The translations under genes were made by a program, and so were the position numbers. Shown here in pieces: positions 22,376-34,000 of a stretch of DNA of 64,000 nucleotides. This DNA is from Symsagittifera roscoffensis (Eukaryota > Xenacoelomorpha > Acoela > Convolutidae). The notes beneath the pieces are model-generated. The model worked only from the letters and a program-made list of their open reading frames with translations, was not told the DNA's origin and did not search any database. The DNA is taken from positions 41,804,153 through 41,868,152 of the forward strand of contig NC_087071.1 of the NCBI RefSeq assembly GCF_963678635.1, written 5' to 3'. Each line of letters begins with the position of its first letter. The first letter of the stretch is position 1.

Positions 22376-22900
22376 CACTTTCAAGACGCACATATTTTAT
22401 GAATACAGCTGTCCCATAAGGATCTGAAAATTGTCACAATGTAGTACAGTTAAATCCAAACGAGGATAAAATTTATCTTTTAACTCCACACCCTACTCTC
22501 AAGCCATTCTTAAAAAATTTCTCACCAGAAAGTATGAGAGCAATTGCTCGTAACCCAAATATAGACTGACAATCGATAGATTTATACTCAAGATCAGATA
22601 TACAACATCAAACTCGAACACATAAATTTCACAAACTTCTCACTAAAATGGATACGATACAAACACAGTCATTAGATCAAACCTAAAGAAATCTCGCTTA
22701 AACCGCAGGTATCTCGGATATCTACGCACAAGTTTACAGCAATATTTCAAAAGTATAAAAGACTATTTTTATCTTAACGGAATCTATAACACATGCGCAA
22801 TACATATACACGTAAAAAAAACAAGCAAGTGTAGCACGTATAATATTTGCAGGATTTTTCTGATCGTTTTCATTTTCGATTGATAAAATTCTTCTCGACG
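22376..22900 (+). pseudogene. Third-ORF relic, possibly envelope-like, right part
   Basis: Forward frames resume with RRTYFMNTAVP, a stop, then NEDKIYLLTPHPTLKPFLKN and SPESMRAIARNPNID, followed by helical Gln/Thr-rich sequence. Near 22.85 kb a short hydrophobic stretch could be a membrane segment. Composition and decay match the relic left of the LINE, so the LINE split one gene. The product is not restored here, and the family assignment is tentative. Confidence 0.35.
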
Positions 22901-24480
22901 CTCAAATCAGCGAATACAATAAACAACTATCAAGCACACCAAACGCATACGAGACTTCACAAGACAATACAAACCCAACACCAATGGCAACACCGCAGAT
23001 ATATTACCTACACAGTAATCACCCTTATCTTTAGTACCACGAAATTATGGATGTCATAGCTACCCACAAAACCCAGTATTTCATATAGCACTCCACCAGC
23101 CAAATATTGACGACGCATATTAACAGATTTTAGAACAACCACATACCACAAATTTCCGTTCTCAATACAACCATCTTTTTAGCCCACGATGAGCCGCCAG
23201 ATTGGATCCTTTAACCGTTCCTTTTTCTAACCATCCAACCTCGAACGTCCTTCCTCTCGCATTTCTCTTTCCAATCTAACTTCCTATCCCTTACCCACAT
23301 TCACAACTACTTCACCACGCATGGATTCCAACAATTCCACACAAGCAATCTTTAACATAAATTCCCAGTTCAAAAATTCCGATATAGAAACACCAGACGA
23401 ATTCCACGACTTCAAGCCCAGTCCATCCACCTATTCGCAACCCCCCTTTCAGGCCTCTTTTTTCCCAACTTCCCTTTGATTCTCCCCAGCTCCCTCTTCA
23501 TACACTGACGCCACTTCAATTCTTTCCCCGATGACCAGCGATCAACACGACCACCTAGCCCCGTCAAGGACGAAACCGATAACTTCATTACACTGCAACA
23601 ACAATTTCAAAATCCTCATACTCTAACGATTAATCAGCTATCGCACTCAATATCACCCAACGAAATAGAAACAAGAGCCCACAGATTTTTCACACAAAAT
23701 CATCCCAATGCACAATCCCAACTACTTGGCCAATCCCGAACAGCCCAACTATTTTCCCTTCATCCACTCTATGCTAACAAAAAAATCTTAAAATGCAACT
23801 TACCACTTTTCCACAATATACATACTACCAGACCACTAAAAATGACCAACTGAAATTCGTTGATGAACATACAGGTAATTGGTGTTAAAGAAGGTTCCCA
23901 CGCTTTCTTGGACTTCGCATTATCATTTTACTAATGCATTACCCTTTCTTTTATACAATAACCACGCCGACTAGGAACTATGTCAATCCCGATAACACAA
24001 ACACATAACTTCACTATACAAGAAACATTACCCTAAATTAGGACTAAATCAGAAACTAAACAGATTTATTGTACCACGAGCTAACACTTTTTCCATTAGT
24101 CATTTTTACCACGCCATTACACGCTATATGGGAGAGACATATATTGAAGACGACCCAAACAGTAGCCCTCAATTTACCGAAAAATTTTTATCAAGTCAGA
24201 ATACGTATTGAACATTGTTGCACTAAAAAATAATGGCAATATCATCGCCACTGCACTAAAGAACACCAAAGCATATGAATCCTATTTTAATGACATCAAC
24301 CACTTTGCGCTAACCTTTCGCTTCCTTGCACCTACGGTATGTGACTTGCACTGTTCACATGGAATTATGTTACGCACAAAGTTAACACACACATACATCT
24401 ATTATAAGTTCATCCAAAACCACTACACAAAACCAAAATTACAGATTTACATTCATTAACTCCAAATACACTTCAACTTT
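22901..24480 (+). pseudogene. Unassigned decayed ORFs downstream of the third gene
   Basis: Forward open pieces include one at about 23320-23480 (NSTQAIFNINSQFKNSD and a Pro/Ser-rich tail PSPSTYSQPPFQASFF) and one at 24208-24459 (KNTKAYESYFNDINHFALTF, then RFLAPTVCDLHCSHGIML). I recognise neither. They lie in element orientation before the right LTR, so they may be extra element genes, which would help explain the unusual length. Frameshifts and stops separate them. Confidence 0.3.
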
Positions 24481-25675
24481 ACTTATTGTATAAAAAATAC
24501 TAACCTTCACGACATCCTCAGAAACTACGATCCCATTCGACAAATATACAATGGTTTCCAGTCGCTCAAAATTCACACACTTTTTCCATAAATTCTCACA
24601 ATTCACCCACAAAGATTTGTTTAGTACTTAACTTTCTAGTATCAAAACTAATTGATAACAACTCAAACTTGTTTTCACACGTTTTCAAACTTTCCTTTAC
24701 CCCGGTTGAAAGGATATATAAGAGTAAGCTTAAACTAATCAACGCAGCTAACTAACGAATAAAAGAGAAAGTCCCCCGGTACCCAAACCGAATTAAACCC
24801 AGATTAAAACTGGATAATATATTCTTTTGAAACTCGCTTTCAAAATTTATTGAACTCGAATAAAACAATAAAAAGTCAAAAGACAAACTAAAAACACAAT
24901 ATTCTACTTTTGAGAAAAGGACACAACCAAAATAATACAACTGCTAAAATTGAAACAAAAGGTTGAACTCAAAGGGAGACTCTGCTCAAAGAGAAGATGA
25001 AAGTATACTCCTGGCCTCACCAACCAGAGGGACGTCCTGAGTATGCTCTGTAGCCTGCCTAAGCCACCGTGCTACAACCACCCTTTGTGACTCACACTCT
25101 GTTTTTGATTAAAATTGCTCCAGTGTGAGCGACTCTTTAGAAAAAACTGAACTAAAAAAACGCTTTCGCGAAAAAAAAACTATAAATAAATTATAACTAA
25201 AAACTGACTTCAGTAACAAGATGTAGATAAACAAATGCAATATGATGTAAACGATTTCTTAGAGCCAACGGAACGAGCAGCAAAGGATGTTGATAAAAAA
25301 GATTTCTTTTCAACTCTGGAATGGCAAATCTAATAGGTTTGTTTCCGTAGTCACTACTCTCAAAGGATTTAAAGTAGGGACCCAACATCGCAGCAAAAGA
25401 AAACCATTGAAACAGACCAATGGCCAACTCGATGTTGATCTCACTTAACACGGAAAAGTCAAACTTCATCTTGCACGTAGTCTCGCTCCAGTCTTAACGA
25501 AATCAACACATCATTGCATCGATCTGAAGTCTTGACACAATCACTTAGGTCGAACCACGACCAAACTCCAAAAACTTTAGAAGTCACTGCTTAAACTTCA
25601 AAAAGAAAACTGCCTCACCCATCTTTCACTACTTGAAAAATTACAAAATAAAAAATCTCCAAACCCCGGATGCGA
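24481..25675. other. Element interior before the right LTR, no supported gene
   Basis: Holds an ATATAAGAGTAAG block at about 24716-24728 that also occurs in the LTR (6060-6072), and a G/C-richer stretch at about 24975-25110. A reverse-strand open frame at 25197-25469 has no motif I recognise and runs against the element. Confidence 0.35.
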
Positions 25676-26053
25676 GGAACCAGTTCTAAACTAGTATTTA
25701 TAAACCAATTATAATATTGATAAATTAAGCTCTATGAAAGATTACTACCTAACCATTCATATTCCATCTTTAACATTGACACTTATTTGTAAGTGCTGCA
25801 ACTACTTGTAGTTTCAGCACCAGAACAAATTGAAAAAATCTTAGACTACAGTTGTTCTCTTTCTGGATAAACTCCAAGAACTAACTCGTAAATACCAATG
25901 TACACTAGATTTATTGAGACTAGGAGATATAAGAGTAAGATTGAGATTGGTATTAGACTAAGAAGTTGCACGAGTCTATCCGGTCGAAAATTAGATAGCG
26001 TGACGAACAGACGGTGTACCTTATCTGAAATTACTCAATGAGTACAGTACCTC
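25676..26053 (+). repeat. Right LTR of the long Ty3/Gypsy-type element, cut by the gap
   Basis: Aligns with 5823-6200 from GGAACCAGTTCTAAACTAGT onward. It keeps the near-palindrome (25794-25819), the CTAACTCGTAAA block and the GATATAAGAGTAAG block. It runs straight into the N gap, so its 3' end is not seen. Confidence 0.65.
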
Positions 26054-26253
26054 NNNNNNNNNNNNNNNNNNNNNNNNNNNNNNNNNNNNNNNNNNNNNNN
26101 NNNNNNNNNNNNNNNNNNNNNNNNNNNNNNNNNNNNNNNNNNNNNNNNNNNNNNNNNNNNNNNNNNNNNNNNNNNNNNNNNNNNNNNNNNNNNNNNNNNN
26201 NNNNNNNNNNNNNNNNNNNNNNNNNNNNNNNNNNNNNNNNNNNNNNNNNNNNN
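26054..26253. other. Assembly gap of 200 N
   Basis: An unbroken run of 200 N. The round length suggests a placeholder rather than a measured distance. Confidence 0.99.
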
Positions 26254-29050
26254 CTAAAGTTTTGGACTTATTCGTTTTTTTATCTGATTTCTGAAATCAA
26301 AATTATGAAAACTTTCCGAAGCTCAGCAAGTAAATGGTTTTTTTTTTCTTGATTCTTGGTGAAAGTTAGAAGAATTTCTGTAAAAACGTTTTCTGACTGG
26401 TTAGTTTAATTTTGTTCATCTTCTCTTGTTAGACAGTGAAGGTTGCAATTGCGAGTTGTTGGCAAAAATATCTTTTGTTCAAAAACTTTGTTTTCGATCT
26501 ATTGTGTTCTGATTGTGTTCACTTTTCCCATGTGGATTTTATGGCAAGTTCGGATTGATTTCTCGACCATGTTGATCTTGAAGGTTCTTATTTTTGTGTT
26601 TTGTGTTTTTGAGATGATAGAGATCTTTTTTGATCGCGATAATCTTGGTAAACGAATGGATCTGCTGAAAAATTGTTGCTTTTTTAAATGAGTTTCGGTA
26701 CAATTTTAAGGTATACACGCATTGGTGATATGGTTTGACAAAAAAAATTCATGACAGCAGGAGTGTGTTGATTTGCTGATGGATTCGGAGCAAATCTTTG
26801 TTAAATTTGTTTTTCGAGTGTGATTTATTTGGATGGGTACATTGGTCGCATAAACGTTAGATTATACTGATGGCGAGAATGCGAGGCGACCAGAGAAATG
26901 CGGCAAAATTGGAAGCTTATCGGATTCCCCATACAAATTTACGATCTGTAATCAACTCTCTACAATCACTGGGGAGTCTATAAATCAGGTGGATAATGTT
27001 TCGAGGAAACAAGATCAAGAAAAAAAGTGATATAGGAAAATTGAAAACCAAAACGCTTTTTTCTGATTACTAACTGTCGTTGCCTCTAGTTTTAGCCTAT
27101 TTAAATCATTTTATCTCTATTTTGATATCAAAATTTTGAATAATTTTTGAATTTCGGCAAATAATTAGAAACTTTTTCGTGATTTTGGATTTTGGTCAAT
27201 GCTAGATTTTTCAAAATCTTTTGACAAGAATTTTACTTTAATTTTGTTCTTCTTCGCTTTTTAGACAGTGAATTTTTTTATTACATTTGTTGTAAGTATT
27301 GATCTTTGTCGAAATTTTGTTTTCGATCCATCGTGTTCTGCTGTCTCTTGTTGTAATTTCAGATGCGGTACTTTCATAGGCGAGTTTGGAATAATTTCCT
27401 CTACCATGTTGAAACGGAAGGTTCCTGCGTTTTGTTTCACCCGAACTCTTGTACACAAGTTTTTACTGGTGGTTAAGTTTTTAATTTGGATCTTATTTAA
27501 TTGGACATCGAAACTAAGGCTATAACTTTTGCGGTAATTTTTTTTGCAGGGCATTCAATCCTGATTTTGTATTGTTTTTTCATAGAATTTTTTCTTGAAA
27601 TACATCTTGATAGTTTCAATTACATTTTCCCGATAATTGTTTTCTTTGATGCTGGTTATAAAATTTTTGAACATGTTCTTCAAAATTTTTATTGTCTGAA
27701 TTTTCACGCAGAATTTTTCAGAAATTTGAAAACATTCAGTTTTGTCCTTGTTTAGTTGACTGTTTCAATTGTCTAACTTTTATTTTGATGGTTGATTTGG
27801 TTTAAAACCTTTGCAATTTTTTTTTGAAATTTATGTATCTTTGCTTTTTGTCGTGTCTTTTTGTATTCGTTTTTTTTTGCTGTAACTGTTATTAAAATTG
27901 TTTCAGTTTACAATTACGGATGTTCAAAATAAAAATTGAATACCTCATAATGTGTATTGTTATCCTGGGAGTTAGATAGCTATTTCCAAAGACTGTCAGC
28001 TGTTTTTTGGAAATTGTTTCAGTGAATTTATGATTTTTGTATAATTTTTGATAGCTCATTAAATAGATATTGCACTTTGTTAAAAACAAACAACTACGGT
28101 AGATGTTAAAAAGGATTGGTTTCCTTTAATTTTGATTTTTGATCAATTCTTAACAATAGCTTGATGTTTTGATTGAGATTTTTAACTATCTATGGAGGTG
28201 ATAGAAATCTTTTTAAAGTATACAAGCCTTGGTGAATCAATTTTGTGAAAAACGGTGCCAGCAGGATTGTGCTAATTTGCTCAAATAATCCGGAGCAAAA
28301 CTTTATGAATATTGTTTTTGGAGTGTGCGTGATTTGGATTGTTAAATGATGTCGAAAATTGCTGTGTTATCTTAGTGCGAGAATGCGAGGCGGCCAGAGA
28401 AATGCGGCAAAATTAGATGTTTTTTGGACTCCGCACACAATTTCTGCCCCCATATCTTCACATTCAACACGGAATCTTTGAACTAGCTGGAAAATTTTTC
28501 CAGCAAACAAGGCCAAAAAAATTTGTTGGAAAGCTTAATATAAAAACTCATTTTTTTGATTACCCATTCTCCTGGCTTAGAAATTAAGTCTTTTCCCTAA
28601 TTTTTTCAGCTTTTAATATCAAAACTAAGAATATTCTCCGAAGTTCGGCAATTGAAAAGATTTTTTCTGGGGTTCTAAGTTAATGTCAGAAGATTTTTTT
28701 CTGGCTGCTTTGTTTACTTTTGTACATCTTAAAAAAATGGAATAAAAATTTTGCGATTGAATTTGTTGTAAGCACTGAACTTTGCTCTCGATCAATCGTG
28801 CTCTGAATTTTTTGATGAACGTTCACATGGGGTACTTTCAATAGCGGGATTGGAATATTTTCCGATGCCATGCTGATCCTGAAGGTTCCGTGTTTTGTTT
28901 TACCAGAACTCTTGTGCACATTTTTTATGTTTATTGTTTTTGCTGTATTTGTTCTGAGAGCTGTTTCTCCAAAAACATCCAGGTTTTACATATTATCTTA
29001 CAAAAATATTAATGCGTTTTTTTTTAGAATTTTTTCAGGTCAAACAAATT
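26254..29050 (+). repeat. Diverged tandem repeat, about 1.5 kb unit, three partial copies
   Basis: Three related segments follow each other. A TTTCGATC-x-ATCGTGTTCTG-type landmark falls at about 26492, 27321 and 28786, with GACAGTGAA at 26432 and 27264. A second landmark, GCGAGAATGCGAGGCG, falls at 26873 and 28377. Spacings are about 829 and 1465-1504 bases, so the first interval carries a deletion. Copies are T-rich, non-coding and well diverged, apart from one conserved 38-base block (see 26873 and 28377). The first copy is truncated by the gap. Confidence 0.55.
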
Positions 29051-29345
29051 GATTTTTCAGGTCAAGCTCTGTCAAAGCACTAAAGACGCCATGTTATGGT
29101 CATTTTTTTTAGCTCCGCAGTCAATTTTTTGAAAAACGGGCCAAAAAGGTGTTTTTAGGCTCTTTTGGGAAAACTTCGCCAAAAACTCGTGTTTTTTCGG
29201 CGCGCGCTCCCCCTTCAAAGTTAGTTTATATTGGCGCCAAAGGCCCCTTTGAAATTTTTTTGGGTCTGTCACCAAAAGTGAATAGTTCAAAAAAATACAA
29301 AGGGGGTCCTTTGGGTCAGCAGGGGGTGGAATCCCCGAGGGGGCG
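29051..29345. mobile_element. Fragment related to the MITE-like element at 3058-4036
   Basis: Shares CCTTTGGGTC-GC-GGGGGT-GAATCCC with 3949-3984 and ends in a G-rich run (GAGGGGGCG). No matching terminal inverted repeat pair was found, so this is probably an end-truncated copy. Confidence 0.35.
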
Positions 29346-29966
29346 TTGATCTTGTTAATCGAAATTCTTTTCTGATAAATTTGCTTTTCATATGACGTTA
29401 AGGTAGGGTTTTAAGGTAATTGTGTTACGTACTGCACTTTTTGTTCGCTATACGTCAAGTGTCATAGTAATTTCAGCTTGATCTAGTTATTTGCTCAACC
29501 TCTTGTTGTTCCTGGAGACAAGAACTGGTAATCTGATTAAAAAGGTGTGTGATGCTTGCTTATTGCAATTTTCAACTTTCGTCCCGAACGTCATCACTTA
29601 AAGTGGAACATCTTCTTTTTTTAACATGCATAACCAATTAAATCATATAGGTTGCATAATAGTTTCACTGGATAAATTCACACATTATATTTGATTACAA
29701 TTTAATCATTTGGTTTTTTCGGAAACTTTTAAAAACAGGTGTCTAACATTTTTCCAATAGTTTAGAAGTCAAACATGTTTGACAATTTGTTTTTTTATCG
29801 TTGAAATTGAAAGCGTTTTTTTGTGCTGGATCATCTTTAGTGGTTTGTATTGAAGCTGAATTTGAGTGTAATCAATTGTAAATAACTGTTCGAGAATCGA
29901 TTTTCATCCTTATTTAATATTATGTATATAAATATATTTGGAAATAAATTTCTTATTTGTTTTTAG
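29346..29966. other. Non-coding DNA upstream of the candidate lectin-like exon
   Basis: No supported gene. A possible small exon (acceptor TTTCAG at about 29477, donor CTG followed by GTAATC near 29531) was considered but is weak. Confidence 0.4.
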
Positions 29967-30093
29967 AAGTGGAAAACTACAGATGGAATAATCAATGCCC
30001 ATTTAACTTCTCTACCATATCTGGATTTTCGCCAAACAGATGTTTCCGCGTGTTCGGCTCCGATAGCTTCAAAGCTTCCGTAACTTACAACAG
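29967..30093 (+). CDS. Candidate exon encoding the start of a C-type-lectin-like domain
   Basis: A 127-base segment with a strong acceptor (TTATTTGTTTTTAG, ending 29966) and a donor (AACAG followed by GTTTGT at 30094). Read after two leading bases, the frame is open and encodes YRWNNQCPFNFSTISGF, then NRCFRVFGSDSFKASVTYN. The pattern C-P-x-x-F then C-F/Y-x-V-F about 14 residues later and an Ala in the following helix resembles the first strand and helix of C-type lectin-like domains. Entry and exit phases match. No second lectin exon was found before the satellite begins at 31085, so the gene may be broken or have distant exons. The domain call is pattern-based and could be wrong. Confidence 0.35.
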
Positions 30094-31084
30094 GTTTGTT
30101 AAAAATTTCTGTTGATTTCGAAATACTTTTTTTTTATTTTTCTTTGAAAAATTATTTTGAGAAGTCTCCTGAAGTTGAAACTACTGCTAAAACGAAAAAG
30201 AGAGTTCTGCAAATAAGTTTTTGATCACTGATGAAACCACTAATACGATATTGCGACGAACACTTAGAGAAATAGTTTTATTTAAAAATAGCTTTGGAAG
30301 GAAAAATCTCATTTCATTGTTTTTTTTTAAACTTTAAATGCTAGTAAAGCAAACCGTAGTTTACCGAACTGAATGACACGTGTTTTTTGAGAGCAATGAT
30401 ATGGAGCTGTATTACTAGCTTTTTTGGTGTTTTATTGGTCATCCCGGGTTATCACTGTACAATTCTTGGCAGTTTTTTGACTTGGAAAAGAGAAAAAACC
30501 TGCGGCGTCTGCACGCGTGTGATAGAAATTGTTTTTGATAGGCTTACACTGAGCCGTTGCTACTTCCTTCCGAGACCACACTGTGTCTAATGTAAATTGC
30601 AAGTGCAATCCGCAATAAGACTGCTCTCTTTGATCTGTGCCTTCATGAGTTTCCTTGATTGTGCCATCAAAATCTAAAGTGTTTAAAGACTTATCTCTTA
30701 GCTGAAGCGACCTGGACACACCAAATTGTATCCCAATTCTGTGCAATTTTTGGCCGATCAATGGGGTTTACTCTGACCCTTCACTATTTTGATACCTTTC
30801 AGACAGTTTACTTGCACTTTCACTTGTTCATCAACGCTTAAATTTTTGACATCAGTTTTCATCACAATCTTTTTTTACTATCATTACAGGAATAAGTTCA
30901 GTTTCTTTTAACTGGATATGGCCGCTCATCGTATTTTGAGATATTGGATCGCGGTCTTTAAAACGCTAGAAGATTGCTGTTTCTTCTAGCAGAGTTAACA
31001 AATATTATATGATAGTATATCCACTTCCAACAAAAAATAATCTTTTTCAACTGATCATAGAGAATACTCCAGTCTATTACCAGT
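30094..31084. other. Non-coding or unassigned DNA before the satellite
   Basis: A reverse-strand open frame (30761-30432, 109 codons, start MIGQKLHRIGIQF) has mixed composition but no recognisable motif or context. A good acceptor-like site (TTTACTATCATTACAG, ending about 30890) is followed by a frame that stops after a few codons. Nothing else I can support. Confidence 0.35.
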
Positions 31085-34000
31085 CATGAAGCATCTCTGA
31101 AAATCACAGCTCTGAATCAGCCCTGAATTATCTCTGAAACAGCACCGAAAAACCTAGCACTGAATGAGCTCTGAATTATCTCTCGAGCAACCCGGAAAAC
31201 ACCAGCTCTGAATCAGCGCTGAAGTATCTCTGAAACAGCCCTGAAATTCCAAGCTCTGAATCAGCAGTGGATTATCTCTGAGACAACCCTGATAATCCCA
31301 GCTCTGAATCAGCGCTGAATTATATCTGAAAGATCCCTGAAAATCCCAGCTCTGAATCAGCGCTGAATTTTTTCTGAAAAAGACCTGTTAAACCTAAGTC
31401 TGGATCAGCGCTGAAATATCTCTGAAACGGTCCTGAAAATCCCAGATCTGAATCAGCCATGAGTTATCTCTTGAAAAGCCCTGAAAATCTCAGCTGTGAA
31501 TCAGCGCTAAATCATCTCTGAAAGAGCCCTGATAAAACCAGCTCTGAATCAGTGCTTAATTATCTCTGGAAAAGCCCTGAAAATCCCAGCTCTGAACCAG
31601 CGTCGAATTAACTCTGAAACAGCCCTATAAATCCGAGCTCTGAATCAGTATTGAATTATCTCTGGAAAAGCCCTGAAAAAACCCAGCTCTGAATCGGCGC
31701 TGAATTATCTCTGAAACAGCCCCGAAAATCCTAGCACTGAATGAGTTCTGAATTATCTCTCGAACAACCCGCAAAAATACCAGCTCAGAATCAGCGCTGA
31801 AGTATCTCTGAAACAGCCCTGAGAAGTCAAGCTCTGAATCAGCCCTGGATTATCTCTGAGACAACCCTGATAATCCCAGCTCTGAATCAGCGCTGAATTG
31901 TCTCTGAAACATCCCTGTTAAGTCCAGCTCTGTGTCAGCCCTGAATTAAATCTGGAACAGCCCTGATAATCCGAGCTCTGAATCAGTGTTGAATTATCTC
32001 TGGAAAAGCCCTGAAGAAACCCAGCTATGAATCGGCGCTGAATTATCTCTGAAAGAGCCCTGATAAAACCAGCTCTGAATCAGCGCTGAATTATCTCTGA
32101 AACAGCCCCGAAAATCCTAGCACTGAATGAGTTCTGAATTATCTCTCGATCAACCCGGAAAATACCAGCTCTGAATCAGCGCTGAAGTATCTCTGAAACA
32201 GCCCTGAAAGTTCAAGCCCTGAATCAGCCCTGGATTATCTCTGAAACAGACCTGAAAACGCAGCACTGAATTATCTCTCGAACAACCCTGAAAAAACCAG
32301 CTCTGAATCAGCGCTGAAGTATCTCTGAAACAGCCCTGAGAATTCAAGCTCTGAATCAGCCCTGGATTATCTCTGAGACAACCCTGATAATTCCAGCTCT
32401 GAATCAGCGCTGAATTGTCTCTGTAACATCCCTGTTAAGTCCAGCTCTGGGTCAGCCCTGAAGTAAATCTGAAACAGCCCTGATAATCCCAGCTCTGAAC
32501 CAGCGCGAATTATCTCTGAAACAACCCTATAAATCCGAGCTCCGAATCAGTGTTGAATTATCTCTGAAAGAGCCCTGATAAAACCAGCTCTGAATCAGCG
32601 CTGAATTATCTCTGAAACAGCCCCGAAAATCATAGCACTGAATGAGTTCTGAATTATCTCTCGAACAACCAGGAGAATACCAGCTCTGAATCAGCGCTGA
32701 AGTATCTCTGAAACGTTCCTGAAAATTCAAGCTCTGAGTCAGCACTGGATTATCTCTGAGACAACCCTGATAATCCCAGCTCTGAATCAGCGCTGAAGTG
32801 TCTCTGAAACATCCCTGTTAAGTCCAGCTCTGAGTCAGCCTGAATTAAGTCTGAAACAGCCCTGATAATCCGAGCTCTGAATCAGTGTTGAATTATCTCT
32901 GGAAAAGCCCTGAAAAAAACTCAGCTCTGAATCGGCGCTGAATTATTTCTGAAAGAGCCCTGAAAAACCACCTTCTGAATCAGCGCTGAAAAATCTCCGG
33001 AGCAGCCCTGAAAATCCAAGCTCTGAATCAGCCCTGAATTATCTCTGAAACAGCCCTGAAAATCCCAGCACTAAATGAGCACTGAGTTATCTCTCGAAAA
33101 ACCCTTTGAAAAAACCAGCTTTGAATCAGCGCTGAAGTATCTCTGAAAGAGCCATCATAAAACCAGCTCTGAATCATCGCTGAGTTATCTCTGAAGCAAC
33201 CCTGAAAATCTTAGCACTGGATGAGTTCTGAATTATCTCTCGAACAACCCGGAAAATACCAGCTCGGAATCAGCGCTGAAGTATCTCTGAAATAGCCCTG
33301 AAATCGTAGCACTGAATTATCTCTCGATTAACCCTAAAAAAAGCCAGCTTTGAATCAGCGCTGAAACATCTCTGAAAGAGCCCCGATAAAACCAGCTCTG
33401 AATCAGCGCTGAATTATCTCTGTAACAGCCTCGAAAAACCTAGCACTTGATGAGTTCTGAATTATCTCTCGAACAACCCGGAAAATACCAGCTCGAAATC
33501 AGCGCTGAAAGATCTCTGAAACAGCTCTGATAAAAACAGCTCTGAATTAGAGCTGAATTATCTCTGAAACAATCCTGAAAACCCACGCTCTGAATCAGCC
33601 CTGAATTATCTCTAAAAAAGCTCTGATAAAAGCAGCTCTGAATCATGGCTGAAAAATCTTTGAAACATCCCTGAAAAGTCCAGCTCTGAATCAGCCTTGA
33701 GTTATGTCTGAAACAGCCCAAAGATAATCCGAACTCTGAATCAGCGTTGAATTATCTCTGGAAAAGCCCTGAAAAACCCAGCCCTGAATCGGCGCTGAAT
33801 TATCTCTGAAAGAGCCCTGAAAACCCACGCTCTGAATCAGCCCTAATTTATCTCTGAAACAGCCCTGAAAATCCACGCTCTGAATCAGCCCTGAAATATC
33901 TCTGAAACATCCCTGAAAATCCCAGCTCTGAATCAGCGCTGCAACTTTTCTGAAAAAGACCTGATAATCCTGGCTCTGGATCAGCGCTGAATTAACTTTG

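Larger units (their letters stand above)
5823..26053 (+). mobile_element. Very long decayed Ty3/Gypsy-type LTR element, interrupted by a LINE
   Basis: Related direct repeats at 5823-6200 and 25676-26053 bound relics that occur in Ty3/Gypsy order on one strand: gag, zinc knuckle, reverse transcriptase, RNase H, integrase, then a possible envelope-like gene. A CR1/L2-type LINE of about 4.8 kb has landed inside the last of these. Removing it leaves about 15 kb, long for this superfamily, so extra genes or older nested insertions are likely. Every retroviral-type frame carries several stops or shifts, so the element is dead. The right repeat is cut off by the assembly gap, so its end and target duplication cannot be read. 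Confidence 0.65.

Noticed and set aside
25197-25469. Reverse-strand 90-codon ORF near the right LTR
   Set aside because: No motif, no context, opposite to the element; treated as chance.
26038-26352. Open frame across the N gap
   Set aside because: Two thirds of its codons are unknown bases; it exists only because N cannot encode a stop.
30432-30761. Reverse-strand 109-codon ORF before the satellite
   Set aside because: Composition is mixed, but no motif, splice pattern or neighbour supports a gene; kept only as a note in the region entry.
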